A DNA stretch of 58,701 bases from Rhizobiaceae bacterium (GTDB lineage: Bacteria; Pseudomonadota; Alphaproteobacteria; Rhizobiales; Rhizobiaceae): positions 1-58,701 of the forward strand of contig JAHBYZ010000017.1 in assembly GCA_019635695.1 (NCBI GenBank). Direction: 5' to 3'. The notes under the pieces are model-generated. The model was not told where the DNA came from, made no database searches, and was given only the letters and a program-made list of their open reading frames with translations. Made by a program: the position numbers and the translations under genes. This document shows positions 24,229-34,066 of the stretch, piece by piece (within the stretch, counting starts at the first letter, position 1; every line of letters starts with the position of its first letter).

Positions 24229-24267
24229 CTGCCCGCGGACCGGGCAGCCTGCGCATTTGGCAGGCTG
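24229..24267 (+). promoter_or_regulatory. Overlapping hairpins in the sdhC leader
   Basis: Stem A is CTGCCCG (24229-24235) with CGGGCAG (24241-24247). Stem B is CAGCCTGC (24245-24252) with GCAGGCTG (24260-24267). Both are perfect, and they share CAG at 24245-24247, so they compete at that point. They sit between the putative promoter and the sdhC ribosome site (24310-24315). Confidence 0.4.
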
Positions 24268-24317
24268 TTCTGCGTTGCGGCGGGCCATATCTTGGGGGTG
24301 CCCAAGCAAGGGGAGCC

Positions 24318-24713
24318 ATGAGCACGCAAGCCACCCGCGCCAGACCCGTTTCGCCGCATCTCCAGATCTATCGCTGGACGCCGACGATGGCGATGTCCAT
24401 CGTCCACCGCGCCACCGGCATCGCGCTTTACGGCGGCATGCTGCTGGTGGCCTGGTGGCTGGTCGCCGCCGCGACCTCGCCTTCGTGGTTCGACTTCGCC
24501 AACTGGCTGCTCGGCTCTTGGTTCGGCCTGCTGGTCCTGATCGGTTTTTCCTGGGCGCTGATCCACCACGCGCTCGGCGGCGTGCGCCACTATGTCTGGG
24601 ACACCGGCGTCGGGCTCGACAAGAAGACGGCGACCACGCTGTCGTCGCTGACACTGGTGGGCTCCCTGCTGCTCACGGCCGCCCTGTGGGCCGCCTACTA
24701 TTTCCTGCTCTGA
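24318..24713 (+). CDS. sdhC: Succinate dehydrogenase cytochrome b556 subunit
   Basis: A 131-residue membrane anchor with three helices. The SdhC signatures RPVSPHLQIYRW...SIVHRATGIAL and HHALGGVRHYVWD supply the quinone-site Ser/Arg region and a haem-ligand His. It is the first gene of sdhCDAB, complex II of the respiratory chain. GGGGAG precedes the ATG. Confidence 0.95.
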   Translation: MSTQATRARPVSPHLQIYRWTPTMAMSIVHRATGIALYGGMLLVAWWLVAAATSPSWFDFANWLLGSWFGLLVLIGFSWALIHHALGGVRHYVWDTGVGLDKKTATTLSSLTLVGSLLLTAALWAAYYFLL

Positions 24714-24720
24714 GGTCGAC

Positions 24721-25104
24721 ATGAGCGATATGCGCACGCCGCTGCGAAGGGTTCGCGGGCTCGGGGCGGCTAGGGAAGGTACCGGTCATTTCTGGTTCGT
24801 ACGGGTCAGCGGCGTGGCGCTGCTGTTCCTGTCGCTGTTTGCCATCGGCGTGGTCTTCGCGCTCTCCGGCAAGAGCTACGAACAGGCACGCGCCGTGCTC
24901 GCCCAGCCGGTCATCACCATCGGCCTGCTGCTGTTCGTCGTGCTCTCGGCCGAGCACATGCGGCAGGGCATACTCGATTCCATCCACGACTATTTCCACG
25001 GCGACCTGCTCAAGGTCGTCATCGTCATGCTCAACACCCTGTTCTGCCTGCTCGTCGGCGCGGCCTGCGTCTTCGCATTGCTCAGAATCTCGTTCGGAGG
25101 CTGA
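24721..25104 (+). CDS. sdhD: Succinate dehydrogenase hydrophobic anchor subunit
   Basis: A 127-residue three-helix membrane subunit. The segment [17 protein letters not shown] matches the SdhD H-x3-G-x5-DY region that contributes haem and quinone ligands. It is 7 bp after sdhC and 2 bp before sdhA. An extended soluble N-terminus (about 25 residues) is typical of alphaproteobacteria. Confidence 0.94.
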   Translation: MSDMRTPLRRVRGLGAAREGTGHFWFVRVSGVALLFLSLFAIGVVFALSGKSYEQARAVLAQPVITIGLLLFVVLSAEHMRQGILDSIHDYFHGDLLKVVIVMLNTLFCLLVGAACVFALLRISFGG

Positions 25105-25106
25105 TC

Positions 25107-26957
25107 TTGGCCGAGACCCGCAAGAACCAGCCGAAGCCGGCCACGATCGGCAGTGCCTACAAGTTCGTCGACCACGCCTATGACGTGGTGGTGGTGGGAG
25201 CCGGCGGCGCCGGCCTGCGCGCCACGCTCGGCATGGCCGAGCAGGGGCTGAAGACCGCCTGCATCACCAAGGTGTTCCCGACACGCTCGCATACGGTCGC
25301 CGCGCAGGGCGGCATCGCCGCGTCGCTGCGCAACATGGGGCCCGACAACTGGCAGTGGCACCTCTACGACACCGTCAAGGGCTCCGACTGGCTCGGCGAC
25401 GTCGACGCCATGGAATACCTGGCGCGCGAGGCACCGGCCGCCGTCTACGAGCTAGAGCACTACGGCGTGCCGTTCAGCCGCACCGAGGACGGCCGCATCT
25501 ACCAGCGCCCGTTCGGCGGCCACATGCAGAATTTCGGCGACGGGCCGCCCGTGCAGCGCACCTGCGCGGCCGCCGACCGCACCGGCCACGCCATCCTGCA
25601 CACGCTCTACGGCCAGTCGGTGAAGAACAAGGCGCAGTTCTTCATCGAATATTTCGCCCTCGACCTCCTGATGGACGCCGACGGCGTCTGCACCGGCGTC
25701 GTGGCGTGGAACCTCGACGACGGCACCATCCACCGCTTCGCCGCCAAGATGGTGGTGCTGGCCACCGGCGGCTACGGCCGCGCCTACCAGACGGCGACCT
25801 CGGCCCACACCTGCACCGGCGACGGCAACGGCATGGTCGCGCGCGCCGGCTTGCCTCTCCAGGACATGGAGTTCGTGCAGTTCCACCCAACCGGCATCTA
25901 TGGCGCCGGCTGCCTCATCACCGAAGGCGCGCGCGGCGAGGGCGGCTACCTGGTCAACTCGCAGGGCGAGCGCTTCATGGAACGCTATGCGCCATCGGCC
26001 AAGGACCTCGCCTCGCGCGACGTCGTCTCGCGCTGCATGACGCTTGAGGTGCGCGAGGGCCGCGGGGTGGGCAAGAACAAGGACCACATCTTCCTGCATC
26101 TCGACCATCTCGACCCGGCCGTGCTGCACGAGCGCCTGCCCGGCATCTCCGAGAGCGCAAAGATCTTTGCCGGCGTCGACGTGACCCGCGAACCGATCCC
26201 GGTTTCGCCGACGGTGCACTACAACATGGGTGGCATCCCCACAAACTACTGGGGCGAGGTGCTCAACCCGAAGCTCGGCGGCCCCGACGCCGTTCAGCCC
26301 GGCCTGATGGCCGTCGGCGAGGCCGGCTGCGCCTCGGTCCACGGCGCCAATCGCCTCGGTTCCAACTCGCTGATCGACCTCGTCGTCTTCGGCCGCGCCT
26401 CGGCGATCCGCGCTGGCCAGACGATCAATCGCGACACCGCCGTGCCACCGATCGACGAGGCATCCAGCGAGAAGATCATGGAGCGCTTCGACCGGCTGCG
26501 GAACGCCAATGGCGGCACGCCGACCGCGCGCCTGCGCGAGAAGATGCAGGCCGCCATGCAGGCCGACGCCGCGGTGTTCCGCACGCAGGAATCGCTTGAG
26601 GAAGGCTGCCGCAAGATTTCGGCCTGCTGGGGCCAGATGTCGGACCTCAAGGTCTTCGACCGCTCGATGATCTGGAACTCCGACCTCGTCGAAACGCTGG
26701 AGCTGGAGAACCTGATGGCCTGCGCCATCACCACGGTCTACGGCGCGGAAGCGCGCAAGGAGAGCCGCGGCGCGCACGCACGGGAGGATTTCTCCGAACG
26801 CGACGACAAGAACTGGCGCAAGCACACGCTGTCCTGGGTGGACGACAAGGGCAAGGTGACGCTCGACTATCGCCCGGTGCACACCGACACGATGCTGCCG
26901 GTCGACGAAGGCGGCATCGACCCGGCCAGGATCGCGCCGAAGAAGAGGGTCTACTGA
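25107..26957 (+). CDS. sdhA: Succinate dehydrogenase flavoprotein subunit
   Basis: A 616-residue subunit that oxidises succinate to fumarate using covalent FAD. Visible are the dinucleotide fold [13 protein letters not shown] (near residue 27), the FAD-linked His in [26 protein letters not shown], and the active-site region [11 protein letters not shown]. The start codon is TTG (25107), since no earlier ATG/GTG exists in frame; CGGAGG lies 6 bases upstream, giving good support. Tight coupling to sdhD and sdhB. Confidence 0.96.
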   Translation: MAETRKNQPKPATIGSAYKFVDHAYDVVVVGAGGAGLRATLGMAEQGLKTACITKVFPTRSHTVAAQGGIAASLRNMGPDNWQWHLYDTVKGSDWLGDVDAMEYLAREAPAAVYELEHYGVPFSRTEDGRIYQRPFGGHMQNFGDGPPVQRTCAAADRTGHAILHTLYGQSVKNKAQFFIEYFALDLLMDADGVCTGVVAWNLDDGTIHRFAAKMVVLATGGYGRAYQTATSAHTCTGDGNGMVARAGLPLQDMEFVQFHPTGIYGAGCLITEGARGEGGYLVNSQGERFMERYAPSAKDLASRDVVSRCMTLEVREGRGVGKNKDHIFLHLDHLDPAVLHERLPGISESAKIFAGVDVTREPIPVSPTVHYNMGGIPTNYWGEVLNPKLGGPDAVQPGLMAVGEAGCASVHGANRLGSNSLIDLVVFGRASAIRAGQTINRDTAVPPIDEASSEKIMERFDRLRNANGGTPTARLREKMQAAMQADAAVFRTQESLEEGCRKISACWGQMSDLKVFDRSMIWNSDLVETLELENLMACAITTVYGAEARKESRGAHAREDFSERDDKNWRKHTLSWVDDKGKVTLDYRPVHTDTMLPVDEGGIDPARIAPKKRVY

Positions 26958-26958
26958 G

Positions 26959-27738
26959 ATGGTCGAACTCACCCTCCCGAAGAACTCGAAGGTCAAGGCC
27001 GGCAAGACCTGGCCGAAGCCGGACGGCGCGACCAATCTGCGCGAATACCGCGTCTACCGCTGGTCGCCGGATGACGGCGAGAACCCCCATGTCGACACAT
27101 ACTATGTCGACATGGACGATTGCGGGCCGATGGTTCTCGACGCCCTGCTCTACATCAAGAACAACATCGACCCGACGCTGACGCTGCGCCGCTCGTGCCG
27201 TGAGGGCATCTGCGGCTCCTGCGCGATGAACATCGACGGGTCGAACACGCTCGCCTGCACCAAGGGCATGGACGAGATTTCGGGGCCGGTGCGCGTCTAT
27301 CCGCTGCCGCACATGCCGGTGGTCAAGGACCTCGTGCCCGACCTCACCGTGCCTTATGCGCAGCTCTCCTCCATCGAGCCGTGGCTGCAGACCGTGTCGC
27401 CGGAGCCCGCCAAGGAGTGGAAGCAGAGCCACGAGGACCGGCAGAAGCTCGACGGCCTCTACGAGTGCATCCTGTGCTTCTGCTGCCAGACCTCGTGCCC
27501 GAGCTACTGGTGGAACGGCGAGAAGTATCTCGGCCCCGCCGTGCTGCTGCAGGCCTATCGCTGGCTGATCGACTCCAGAGACGAGATGACCGGCGAACGG
27601 CTCGACAATCTGGAAGACCCGTTCCGCCTCTATCGCTGCCACACGATCATGAACTGCACGCAGGCCTGCCCCAAGGGCCTGAACCCCGCCAAGGCGATCG
27701 CCGAGATCAAGAAGATGATGGTGGAGCGGCGGGTGTAA
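26959..27738 (+). CDS. sdhB: Succinate dehydrogenase iron-sulfur subunit
   Basis: A 259-residue subunit carrying electrons from FAD to quinone. The [2Fe-2S] ligands are in [16 protein letters not shown]. The [4Fe-4S] and [3Fe-4S] ligands are in [16 protein letters not shown] and [17 protein letters not shown]. All cysteines are present. It starts 1 bp after the sdhA stop and is the last gene of the operon. Confidence 0.96.
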   Translation: MVELTLPKNSKVKAGKTWPKPDGATNLREYRVYRWSPDDGENPHVDTYYVDMDDCGPMVLDALLYIKNNIDPTLTLRRSCREGICGSCAMNIDGSNTLACTKGMDEISGPVRVYPLPHMPVVKDLVPDLTVPYAQLSSIEPWLQTVSPEPAKEWKQSHEDRQKLDGLYECILCFCCQTSCPSYWWNGEKYLGPAVLLQAYRWLIDSRDEMTGERLDNLEDPFRLYRCHTIMNCTQACPKGLNPAKAIAEIKKMMVERRV

Positions 27739-27825
27739 CCCCGCCCGTCACACAGTCGTGTCGTCGCCCTGAGTTGAGAATCCCCGGCGCAATGGTAGGT
27801 TCCGCACCTTCCCGGGAGAACCCTC

Positions 27826-28434
27826 ATGCGCGTCGCAGCCATCGCCCTTGCATTGGGACTCTCGGCTCTCGGCGCTGCCGTACCGGCGCAGGCGGAAAAG
27901 CTCACCGCCATCTTCGCGGGGGGCTGCTTCTGGAGCGTCGAATACGATTTCGACCGGGTCGCCGGGGTACTTTCCACGACGTCGGGATACATCGGCGGCA
28001 GGACCGCCAGCCCGACCTATTACGACCACACCTCGGCCGGTCATCGCGAGGCGGTGCGGGTCGAATACGACAGCAACCGCGTCGACTATGACGAGCTGGT
28101 GAAGATCTTCTTCCGCTCGGTCGACCCGACCGACGGCGGCGGCCAGTTCTGCGACCGCGGCCACAGCTACACGACGGCGGTCTACGCGGTCGGCGACGAG
28201 CAGCTGGCGATCGCCGGCAAGGCGAAGGCGGTTGCGGCCAAGGAACTGAAGAAGGAGATCGTCACGGAGGTGGTCCCCGCTCCGGAATTCTGGCCGGCCG
28301 AGGACTACCATCAGGACTATTACAAGAAGAATCCAGCCCGCTACAAATCCTACCGCAGCGGCTGCGGCCGCGACGCCAGCGTCGACCGGGTCTGGGGCCC
28401 GCAGGCCCGCTACGGCATCAATCAAGGCAGCTGA
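27826..28434 (+). CDS. msrA: Periplasmic peptide methionine-S-sulfoxide reductase
   Basis: A 202-residue MsrA with an N-terminal signal peptide (MRVAAIALALGLSALGAAVPAQAEK), so it acts in the periplasm. The catalytic motif GGCFWS places the nucleophile at Cys34. Substrate-binding GYIGG and the downstream YHQDYYKKNP are conserved. It also has resolving-type Cys residues (FCDRG and SGCGRD). It is monocistronic and convergent with the OsmC gene, another oxidative-damage enzyme. Confidence 0.95.
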   Translation: MRVAAIALALGLSALGAAVPAQAEKLTAIFAGGCFWSVEYDFDRVAGVLSTTSGYIGGRTASPTYYDHTSAGHREAVRVEYDSNRVDYDELVKIFFRSVDPTDGGGQFCDRGHSYTTAVYAVGDEQLAIAGKAKAVAAKELKKEIVTEVVPAPEFWPAEDYHQDYYKKNPARYKSYRSGCGRDASVDRVWGPQARYGINQGS

Positions 28435-28482
28435 GCTTCACCCCGCCAGGCGATCCGTTTCGCCCGGCCTCGAGCCGTTCTT

Positions 28483-28908
28483 TCACCCGAGCTTCGCGTC
28501 CAGCGTCACCTTGATGGCGCCGAGCGCCTTGGAGACCGGGCAGCCTTCCTTGGCCTTGTTGGCCAGTTCCTTGAACTTGGCGTCGTCGATGCCGGGAACC
28601 TTGCCGACCAGTGTCAGAGCACTTTCGGTGATACCCGTGCCGGGGACCAGCGTCACCACCGCGGTCGCGTCGAGGCTGGTCGCCGGCGTGCCGTTCTCGG
28701 CGAGGAAATGCGAGAGCTGCATGGCGAAGCAGCCGGCATGCGCCGCCGCGATCAGCTCTTCCGGATTGGTGCCGGACTTGCCGGTCTCGTCCTCGAAGCG
28801 CGCCTTGAACGAATAGGGCTGGCCCTTGAGCACGCCGCTCTGCGTGTCGAGCGTGCCCTTGCCTTCCTTGAGATTGCCCTTCCAGACGGCTTTCGCGCTG
28901 TGCTTCAT
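28483..28908 (-). CDS. osmC: OsmC-family peroxiredoxin-like hydroperoxide reductase
   Basis: A 141-residue OsmC/Ohr-fold protein. Both redox cysteines are present: Cys60 in AAHAGCFAMQLS and Cys123 in EGCPVSKAL. TNPEELIAAAHAGC is the classic OsmC signature, more OsmC-like than Ohr-like. It reduces organic hydroperoxides using lipoylated or thiol partners. It is divergent from the TPR-CHAT gene (137 bp gap). Confidence 0.93.
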   Translation of the reverse strand: MKHSAKAVWKGNLKEGKGTLDTQSGVLKGQPYSFKARFEDETGKSGTNPEELIAAAHAGCFAMQLSHFLAENGTPATSLDATAVVTLVPGTGITESALTLVGKVPGIDDAKFKELANKAKEGCPVSKALGAIKVTLDAKLG

Positions 28909-29045
28909 AATTGTCTCCCTGATTGCGCCGCGGGACGGGCGCTCCTCGACCTATGTGGCGCACGACGGCGGCAAATCCACTGCCGCCTTGTTTTGCGCCA
29001 AGTCGACCGTTCATATGCCGCAAGGGCAGCGGCTTGGGAAGCAGC

Positions 29046-32000
29046 ATGACGGCAAGGTTCGGCCAATCGCGGGGTCATGGCGCGCTTAACGGCCTTCGCG
29101 CCGCGCTGCTTGCGTGCGCCTGCGCGCTACCGGTCGCGGCGACAGCACAGCCCGTCGACCGCCCGGCCGATCCGCGCGCTGAAGAGATCCAGAAGCTGCT
29201 CGACGACGAGGAGTCGTTCGCGGCGGAGAAACTCGCGCGCGAGGCACTCGCCGACTCCGAAAAACTGCTGGCCGCACAGGCGCTCGAAACCGCGAACTTC
29301 CATCGCCTGCTCGGCGATTCGCTCTACGTCCAGCGCCGTTTCGAGGAGGCCGAGCCGCACTTTCGCGAGGCGCTGGAGATACGCGAGCGCTTCCTCGGCG
29401 AACATGCCGACACCGCCGTCTCCGCCGCCGATCTCGGCTACACACTGCGCAACCAGGGCAGACTGGAAGAGGCCGAGCCCTACTACCGCCAGGCGCTCGA
29501 CATCCGCATCGCCGTGCTCGGGGCACAGCACCCGGAGGTCGCGAAAAGCTGGCAGAGATTGGCGCGGCTGGTCGACCAGCGCGGCGATCATCTGCGCGCC
29601 GCCGGGCTCATGGACGAGGCATTGGCTGCCGGGCGCGTCGCCTTCCAGGCGACCGATCCCGTGCTGGTCGAATGGACCGGCGAGCGCGCCGCCATGCTGC
29701 ATGACGGGGGCAATCTGGAGGAAGCGGAGAAGGGCTATCGCGAGGTTCTGCGGTTGGCCGCGCAAGGCATCGTCGACACCGACGGCGCGGTCGCCGCGAC
29801 GGCCATGGTCGGACTCGCCAATCTGCTCTCCGCCACCGACCGGCCGGAAGAGGCGGAGACGATGTACCGCGCCGCGCTGGCCGCGCGCGAGCGCATGTAC
29901 GGGCAGGTTCACGCGACCGTGGCCTCGGTGCTGGAAGGCATGGGCCGGCTCTACGAGCGCCAGCAGCGCTACGCCGACGCGCTGCCGCCATATCTGCGGG
30001 CGCTCGCCATCCGCGACACCGTGGGCGGGGACTTCAACAGGGCTTCGGCCGAAAATCTGCTGCGCATCGGCGCTGTCTATTCCGCCCTCGACCGCCCCGC
30101 CGATGCCGAGAAGGTGTACCGCCGGGCGCTGGCGATCCGCGAGACGCTGGACGGGCTGGAAGCGCGCAGCGTCGCCGACGTGCTGCGCGTGCTCGCCGGC
30201 ACCTTGCGCGCGCAGGACAGGCTGGCCGAGGCCGAGAGCGCCTACAAGCGCACCATCGCCATCGACGAGGCGACGCTGCCGCCCGACCATCCTTACCTCG
30301 CCTTCGACATGATGCTGCTCGGCGTCATGTTCTCGGGCCAGCAGCGCTTCGTCGAGGCACGGCCGCTGCTCGAGCGCGCACTGGCGATCATGGAGGGCAA
30401 CAAGGCGTTGGCCGCCAGCGTGCCGGTGGCGCGCACCGCGCTGGCGTCGCTGCTGTTCGCGCAAGGCGACCTCGACGGCGCGGCCGACCTGACCGCGCGT
30501 TCGCTGCAGGACGTGCGGGAGGCGCGCGGCGAGGTGCGCGAGGTGGCCGACCTGTCGGTCGTGATGGCGCAGATCAGGCTCAAGCAGGAGCGGTTCGACG
30601 CGGCGTCGCAACACCTCGTCGATGCCGACGCCATCTACGGGAAGGTCTCGCCCGGCAGCCGCTCCCATATCCGCGTTTCGGCGATCCGCGGCAGCATAGC
30701 CGCCGACCGCGGCGACTACGCCGGCGCCCTGCCCATTTTCCGCGAGGTGCTCGGCAAGCTCGAGACGATCTATGGCGTCGACCATCCGGAGACAGGATCG
30801 GCACGCTTCGAGCTCGGCCGCACGCTGTTTGCGCTCGGAGAATTCGCCGAGGCGTCGCAGGTGCTGGAGAAAGGCGCGGAGCTCGTCCAGCGGATGGCGG
30901 AGGTCGACGCCGCGACCGCCTTCCAGACGCGCACCGGCAATGTCGAAGATCAGGCGATCGCCCGCGGCGCGGTGTTCGACGGGCTGGTCAAGAGCTACGA
31001 CCGGCTGCGCGGCGCGGGCGCGGACGACGACGCGCTTGCGGAGAAGGCGTTCCTGATCGCGCAGCGCGTGATCGAATCGCAGGCGGCGCACGCACTGGCG
31101 CAGATGGCGGCCCGGCAGGCGGCCGGCGACGGCGCGCTCGCCGGACTGGCGCGCGAGCGGCAGGACGCGGTGAGCCGCTGGCGTCGCGCCGACGTGAAGC
31201 TGACCGCCGCGCTCACGGTGCCGCCGGCGGACCGCGACGCCGGCGAGGTCGAAACGCTGCGGGCAGAGCTGAGCGCCGCCGATGCGGCAATTGCCGCGAT
31301 CGACGCCCGCCTTGCCACCGAGTTCCCCCAATTCGCCGAACTGCAGCGCCCGGTTCCGGTCGGCTTCGAGGCCGTGCGCCAGCGGCTGGGCAAGGACGAC
31401 GTCCTGCTCTTCCTGGCCGACACGGCCGGTTTCGGCGGCGCGGAATGGGAAACCTACCTCTGGGCCGTGCCGAGCAGCGGCGCACCGCGCTGGGTCAAGC
31501 TGCCGCGCACGACCGGCGAGCTGATAGCGGCTGTGCGCGAGCTGAGGACGCTGATGCGGGTGGCCGGCGAAGTGCGCGGCGCGGCATCGCTTGCCCCCGA
31601 CACGGACGCGGACCGCCCGGCACGCGTGCTGGAAGCGGCCAACAAGCTCTATGGCGCCACGCTGGCTCCTGTCGCCGACATGATCGCCGGCAAGAACCTG
31701 ATCGTCGTGCCGTCGAAGCGGCTGTCTGGCTTGCCTTTCCACTTGCTGGTCGACGAGATCCCCGGCGCGGGCGCCGCAGACGGCTACCGCGACGCCGGCT
31801 GGCTGGCCAAGAAGCATGCCATCACCGTCCTGCCGGCCGTGAGCGCGCTTGGCGCCACTACCGCCGTTGCCGCGCAACGGCCGGAAGGCCTGCCCTATCT
31901 CGGCTTCGCCAACCCGCTGCTGGTTGGACGCCGCGGCAGCAATCAGAGTGCCTTCGGTCGCGATGCATGTCCGGACCTCGCGCCGCTGGACGCCGCGGCG

Positions 32001-32669
32001 GCAGGGGACGAGACCATGCCGGAGCTCTCGACGCTATTTCGCGGCGCGGTGGCGGATGTCGACGCGGTGCGGCTTCTGGAGCCGCTGCCGGAGACCGCGG
32101 ACGAGGCCTGCGCGATCGCCGCGCAACTCGGCGCCAATGCTTCGGCCGTCAAACTGGGCGAGTTCGCGACGGAGACGGAAGCCAAGCGGCTTTCGCAATC
32201 CGGGGAAATGACGCGGGCGCGCATCCTGCATTTCGCCACCCACGGGCTGGTATCGGGCGAGCTGCAAGGTCTGATCGAGCCGGCGATTGTGCTGACGCCG
32301 CCGGCCGCAGCCTCGCCGGACGACGACGGACTGCTCACCGCGTCGGAGGTGACGACGCTGAAGCTGGATGCCGACTGGGTGATCCTGTCGGCCTGCAACA
32401 CGGCCGCCGGAGACGGCGGCGGCGAGGCGCTGTCGGGCCTCGCACGCGCCTTCTTCTACGCCGGCGCCCATTCGCTGATGGTATCGCACTGGCCCGTCGC
32501 GTCGGATGCAGCGGTGCGGCTTGCCACCGGCGCCATCGGCGAGATCGCTGCCGATCCGCAGGTGTCGCGCGCCGAGGCGCTGCGCCGCGCCATGGCGGCC
32601 GAGATCGCCGCCGGCGGCCGCCGCGCCGACCCGGCCAACTGGGCGCCGTTCATCGTCGTCGGCGGGTAG
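29046..32669 (+). CDS. Secreted TPR-repeat CHAT-domain protein
   Basis: A 1207-residue protein with a signal-like hydrophobic stretch and AxA site (about residues 17-37, ending VAATAQ). Ten or more tetratricopeptide repeats of about 42 residues (kinesin-light-chain type; recurrent GRLEEAEPYYRQALDI pattern) run to about residue 640. A helical linker follows, then a C-terminal CHAT caspase-like domain (about 880-1205). The catalytic pair is intact: His1066 in HFATHG and Cys1117 in LSACNT. CHAT proteases include effectors cleaved or activated in defence systems; a periplasmic one has no known role. It is convergent with the UbiH-family gene (3-bp gap). Confidence 0.88.
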   Translation: MTARFGQSRGHGALNGLRAALLACACALPVAATAQPVDRPADPRAEEIQKLLDDEESFAAEKLAREALADSEKLLAAQALETANFHRLLGDSLYVQRRFEEAEPHFREALEIRERFLGEHADTAVSAADLGYTLRNQGRLEEAEPYYRQALDIRIAVLGAQHPEVAKSWQRLARLVDQRGDHLRAAGLMDEALAAGRVAFQATDPVLVEWTGERAAMLHDGGNLEEAEKGYREVLRLAAQGIVDTDGAVAATAMVGLANLLSATDRPEEAETMYRAALAARERMYGQVHATVASVLEGMGRLYERQQRYADALPPYLRALAIRDTVGGDFNRASAENLLRIGAVYSALDRPADAEKVYRRALAIRETLDGLEARSVADVLRVLAGTLRAQDRLAEAESAYKRTIAIDEATLPPDHPYLAFDMMLLGVMFSGQQRFVEARPLLERALAIMEGNKALAASVPVARTALASLLFAQGDLDGAADLTARSLQDVREARGEVREVADLSVVMAQIRLKQERFDAASQHLVDADAIYGKVSPGSRSHIRVSAIRGSIAADRGDYAGALPIFREVLGKLETIYGVDHPETGSARFELGRTLFALGEFAEASQVLEKGAELVQRMAEVDAATAFQTRTGNVEDQAIARGAVFDGLVKSYDRLRGAGADDDALAEKAFLIAQRVIESQAAHALAQMAARQAAGDGALAGLARERQDAVSRWRRADVKLTAALTVPPADRDAGEVETLRAELSAADAAIAAIDARLATEFPQFAELQRPVPVGFEAVRQRLGKDDVLLFLADTAGFGGAEWETYLWAVPSSGAPRWVKLPRTTGELIAAVRELRTLMRVAGEVRGAASLAPDTDADRPARVLEAANKLYGATLAPVADMIAGKNLIVVPSKRLSGLPFHLLVDEIPGAGAADGYRDAGWLAKKHAITVLPAVSALGATTAVAAQRPEGLPYLGFANPLLVGRRGSNQSAFGRDACPDLAPLDAAAAGDETMPELSTLFRGAVADVDAVRLLEPLPETADEACAIAAQLGANASAVKLGEFATETEAKRLSQSGEMTRARILHFATHGLVSGELQGLIEPAIVLTPPAAASPDDDGLLTASEVTTLKLDADWVILSACNTAAGDGGGEALSGLARAFFYAGAHSLMVSHWPVASDAAVRLATGAIGEIAADPQVSRAEALRRAMAAEIAAGGRRADPANWAPFIVVGG

Positions 32670-32672
32670 GTC

Positions 32673-33956
32673 TCAGATCGCCTCGCCGCGCAGCAGCCGC
32701 GGCGATTCGCTGGAGCCCGACGCCTGCGCGATGAAGAAGTCCTTCAGCCGCGGCATGCGCTCGACCATGCCTAGCCCGATTGTCCTCAGGCTGCGCAGCG
32801 GGCCGATATCGTTGGAGAACAGGCGATTCAGCACGTCGGTGGTGACGCCCATCTGCACCGTGTCGAAACGCCGCCAGCGCTGGTAGCCCTCCAGCACGTC
32901 GAGCCCGCCTATGTCGCGGCCGAGCCGGTCGGCCTCGACCACCACCTCGGCGAGCGCCGCCGCATCCTTGAAGCCGAGATTGAGGCCTTGACCGGCGATC
33001 GGGTGGATGCCGTGGGCGGCGTCGCCGGCGAGCGCGAAACGCGGCCTGACGAAATCGCGTGCAAGAAGCAGCCCAAGCGGCCAGGCGCGCGGCTTGTCCA
33101 TCACGGAGATGTTGCCGAGCTTCAGGCCGAAACGGAGCTCGAGCTCGGTCTCGAACACGAGGGGGTCTTCCTCCACCAGCCGCTGCGCGTCCACCGTACG
33201 CTCCGTCCAGACGATGGACGAGCGATGCGTGCCGTCGGGTGCGTCGCGAAGCGGCAATCTTGCGAACGGGCCGGCCGGCAGAAAATGCTCTTCCGCGCGG
33301 CCGCCGTGCGGGCGCTCGTGCGCGACCGTGCAGACGATGCCGGACTGGCCGTATTCCCAGTCGACCGTCTTGATGCCGGCCATGTCGCGCAGGCGCGAGC
33401 GCACGCCGTCGGCCGCGACCAGCAGCCGGGCCGCCAGCGGCAAGCCGTCCGCGAGGTGGACCGTGACATGGCCGGCATGCGTCTCGAAGCCGTTCACCGC
33501 GACGCCCTCGATCAGGTCGATCTTCAACGCGCCGGCCAGCCGCCGCAGCGCACCGTTGAGGGCGCGGTTCTCGACCATGTGCGCGAACGGTTCTCCCGAG
33601 CGGGATTCATGGGGCGATACTTCGCCGCCAAAGGTCAGGATCGCCGGCCGCACCGGGTCTGCCGTGCGCGTGTCGGTGATCACCATGTCGACGATGGGCT
33701 CGGCGCCCGCGGCGATCTCATCCCATGCGCCGAGGCTCTCCAGCATGCGGCGAGCGGCGGCGGCGATCGCCGAGGCGCGGCCGTCGCGCTGCCACACGCC
33801 CGCCGGCGCGGCATCGACCACCGCGACCTTGAGGCTCGGCCGTGCGGTGCGGATGGCCACGGCCGCCGCCAGGCCGACATAGCCGGCCCCTGCGACCAGC
33901 ACATCGACGTCGGCCGGGCGATCGTCGTTGGGGGTGCTGCGAGCGGCCTTGGCCAT
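32673..33956 (-). CDS. UbiH/UbiF/VisC-family FAD-dependent ubiquinone hydroxylase
   Basis: A 427-residue aromatic hydroxylase. The FAD fold GAGYVGLAAAVAI starts near residue 23. The second FAD motif GDAAHGIHPIAGQGLNLGFKD lies near residue 320 and is diagnostic of the UbiH family, which hydroxylates the ubiquinone ring. Which ring position cannot be told; in alphaproteobacteria one such enzyme may act at several. AAGGAG lies 7 bases before the ATG. It is divergent from tesB. Confidence 0.9.
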   Translation of the reverse strand: MAKAARSTPNDDRPADVDVLVAGAGYVGLAAAVAIRTARPSLKVAVVDAAPAGVWQRDGRASAIAAAARRMLESLGAWDEIAAGAEPIVDMVITDTRTADPVRPAILTFGGEVSPHESRSGEPFAHMVENRALNGALRRLAGALKIDLIEGVAVNGFETHAGHVTVHLADGLPLAARLLVAADGVRSRLRDMAGIKTVDWEYGQSGIVCTVAHERPHGGRAEEHFLPAGPFARLPLRDAPDGTHRSSIVWTERTVDAQRLVEEDPLVFETELELRFGLKLGNISVMDKPRAWPLGLLLARDFVRPRFALAGDAAHGIHPIAGQGLNLGFKDAAALAEVVVEADRLGRDIGGLDVLEGYQRWRRFDTVQMGVTTDVLNRLFSNDIGPLRSLRTIGLGMVERMPRLKDFFIAQASGSSESPRLLRGEAI

Positions 33957-34066
33957 ATGTTCACTCCTTCGAAGGGCGGCGGCGGCGCTGCGCCAGCGGC
34001 CTCGACGCTTGACTTGCCGTCGCGCCCTCTTCAGGAACGCCTGGATTGCGACGCTGCGAGGGCACC

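Noticed and set aside
29127..31877. A 916-codon open frame opposite the TPR-CHAT gene
   Set aside because: Antisense shadow created by codon bias; the plus strand has a signal peptide, TPRs and catalytic CHAT motifs.
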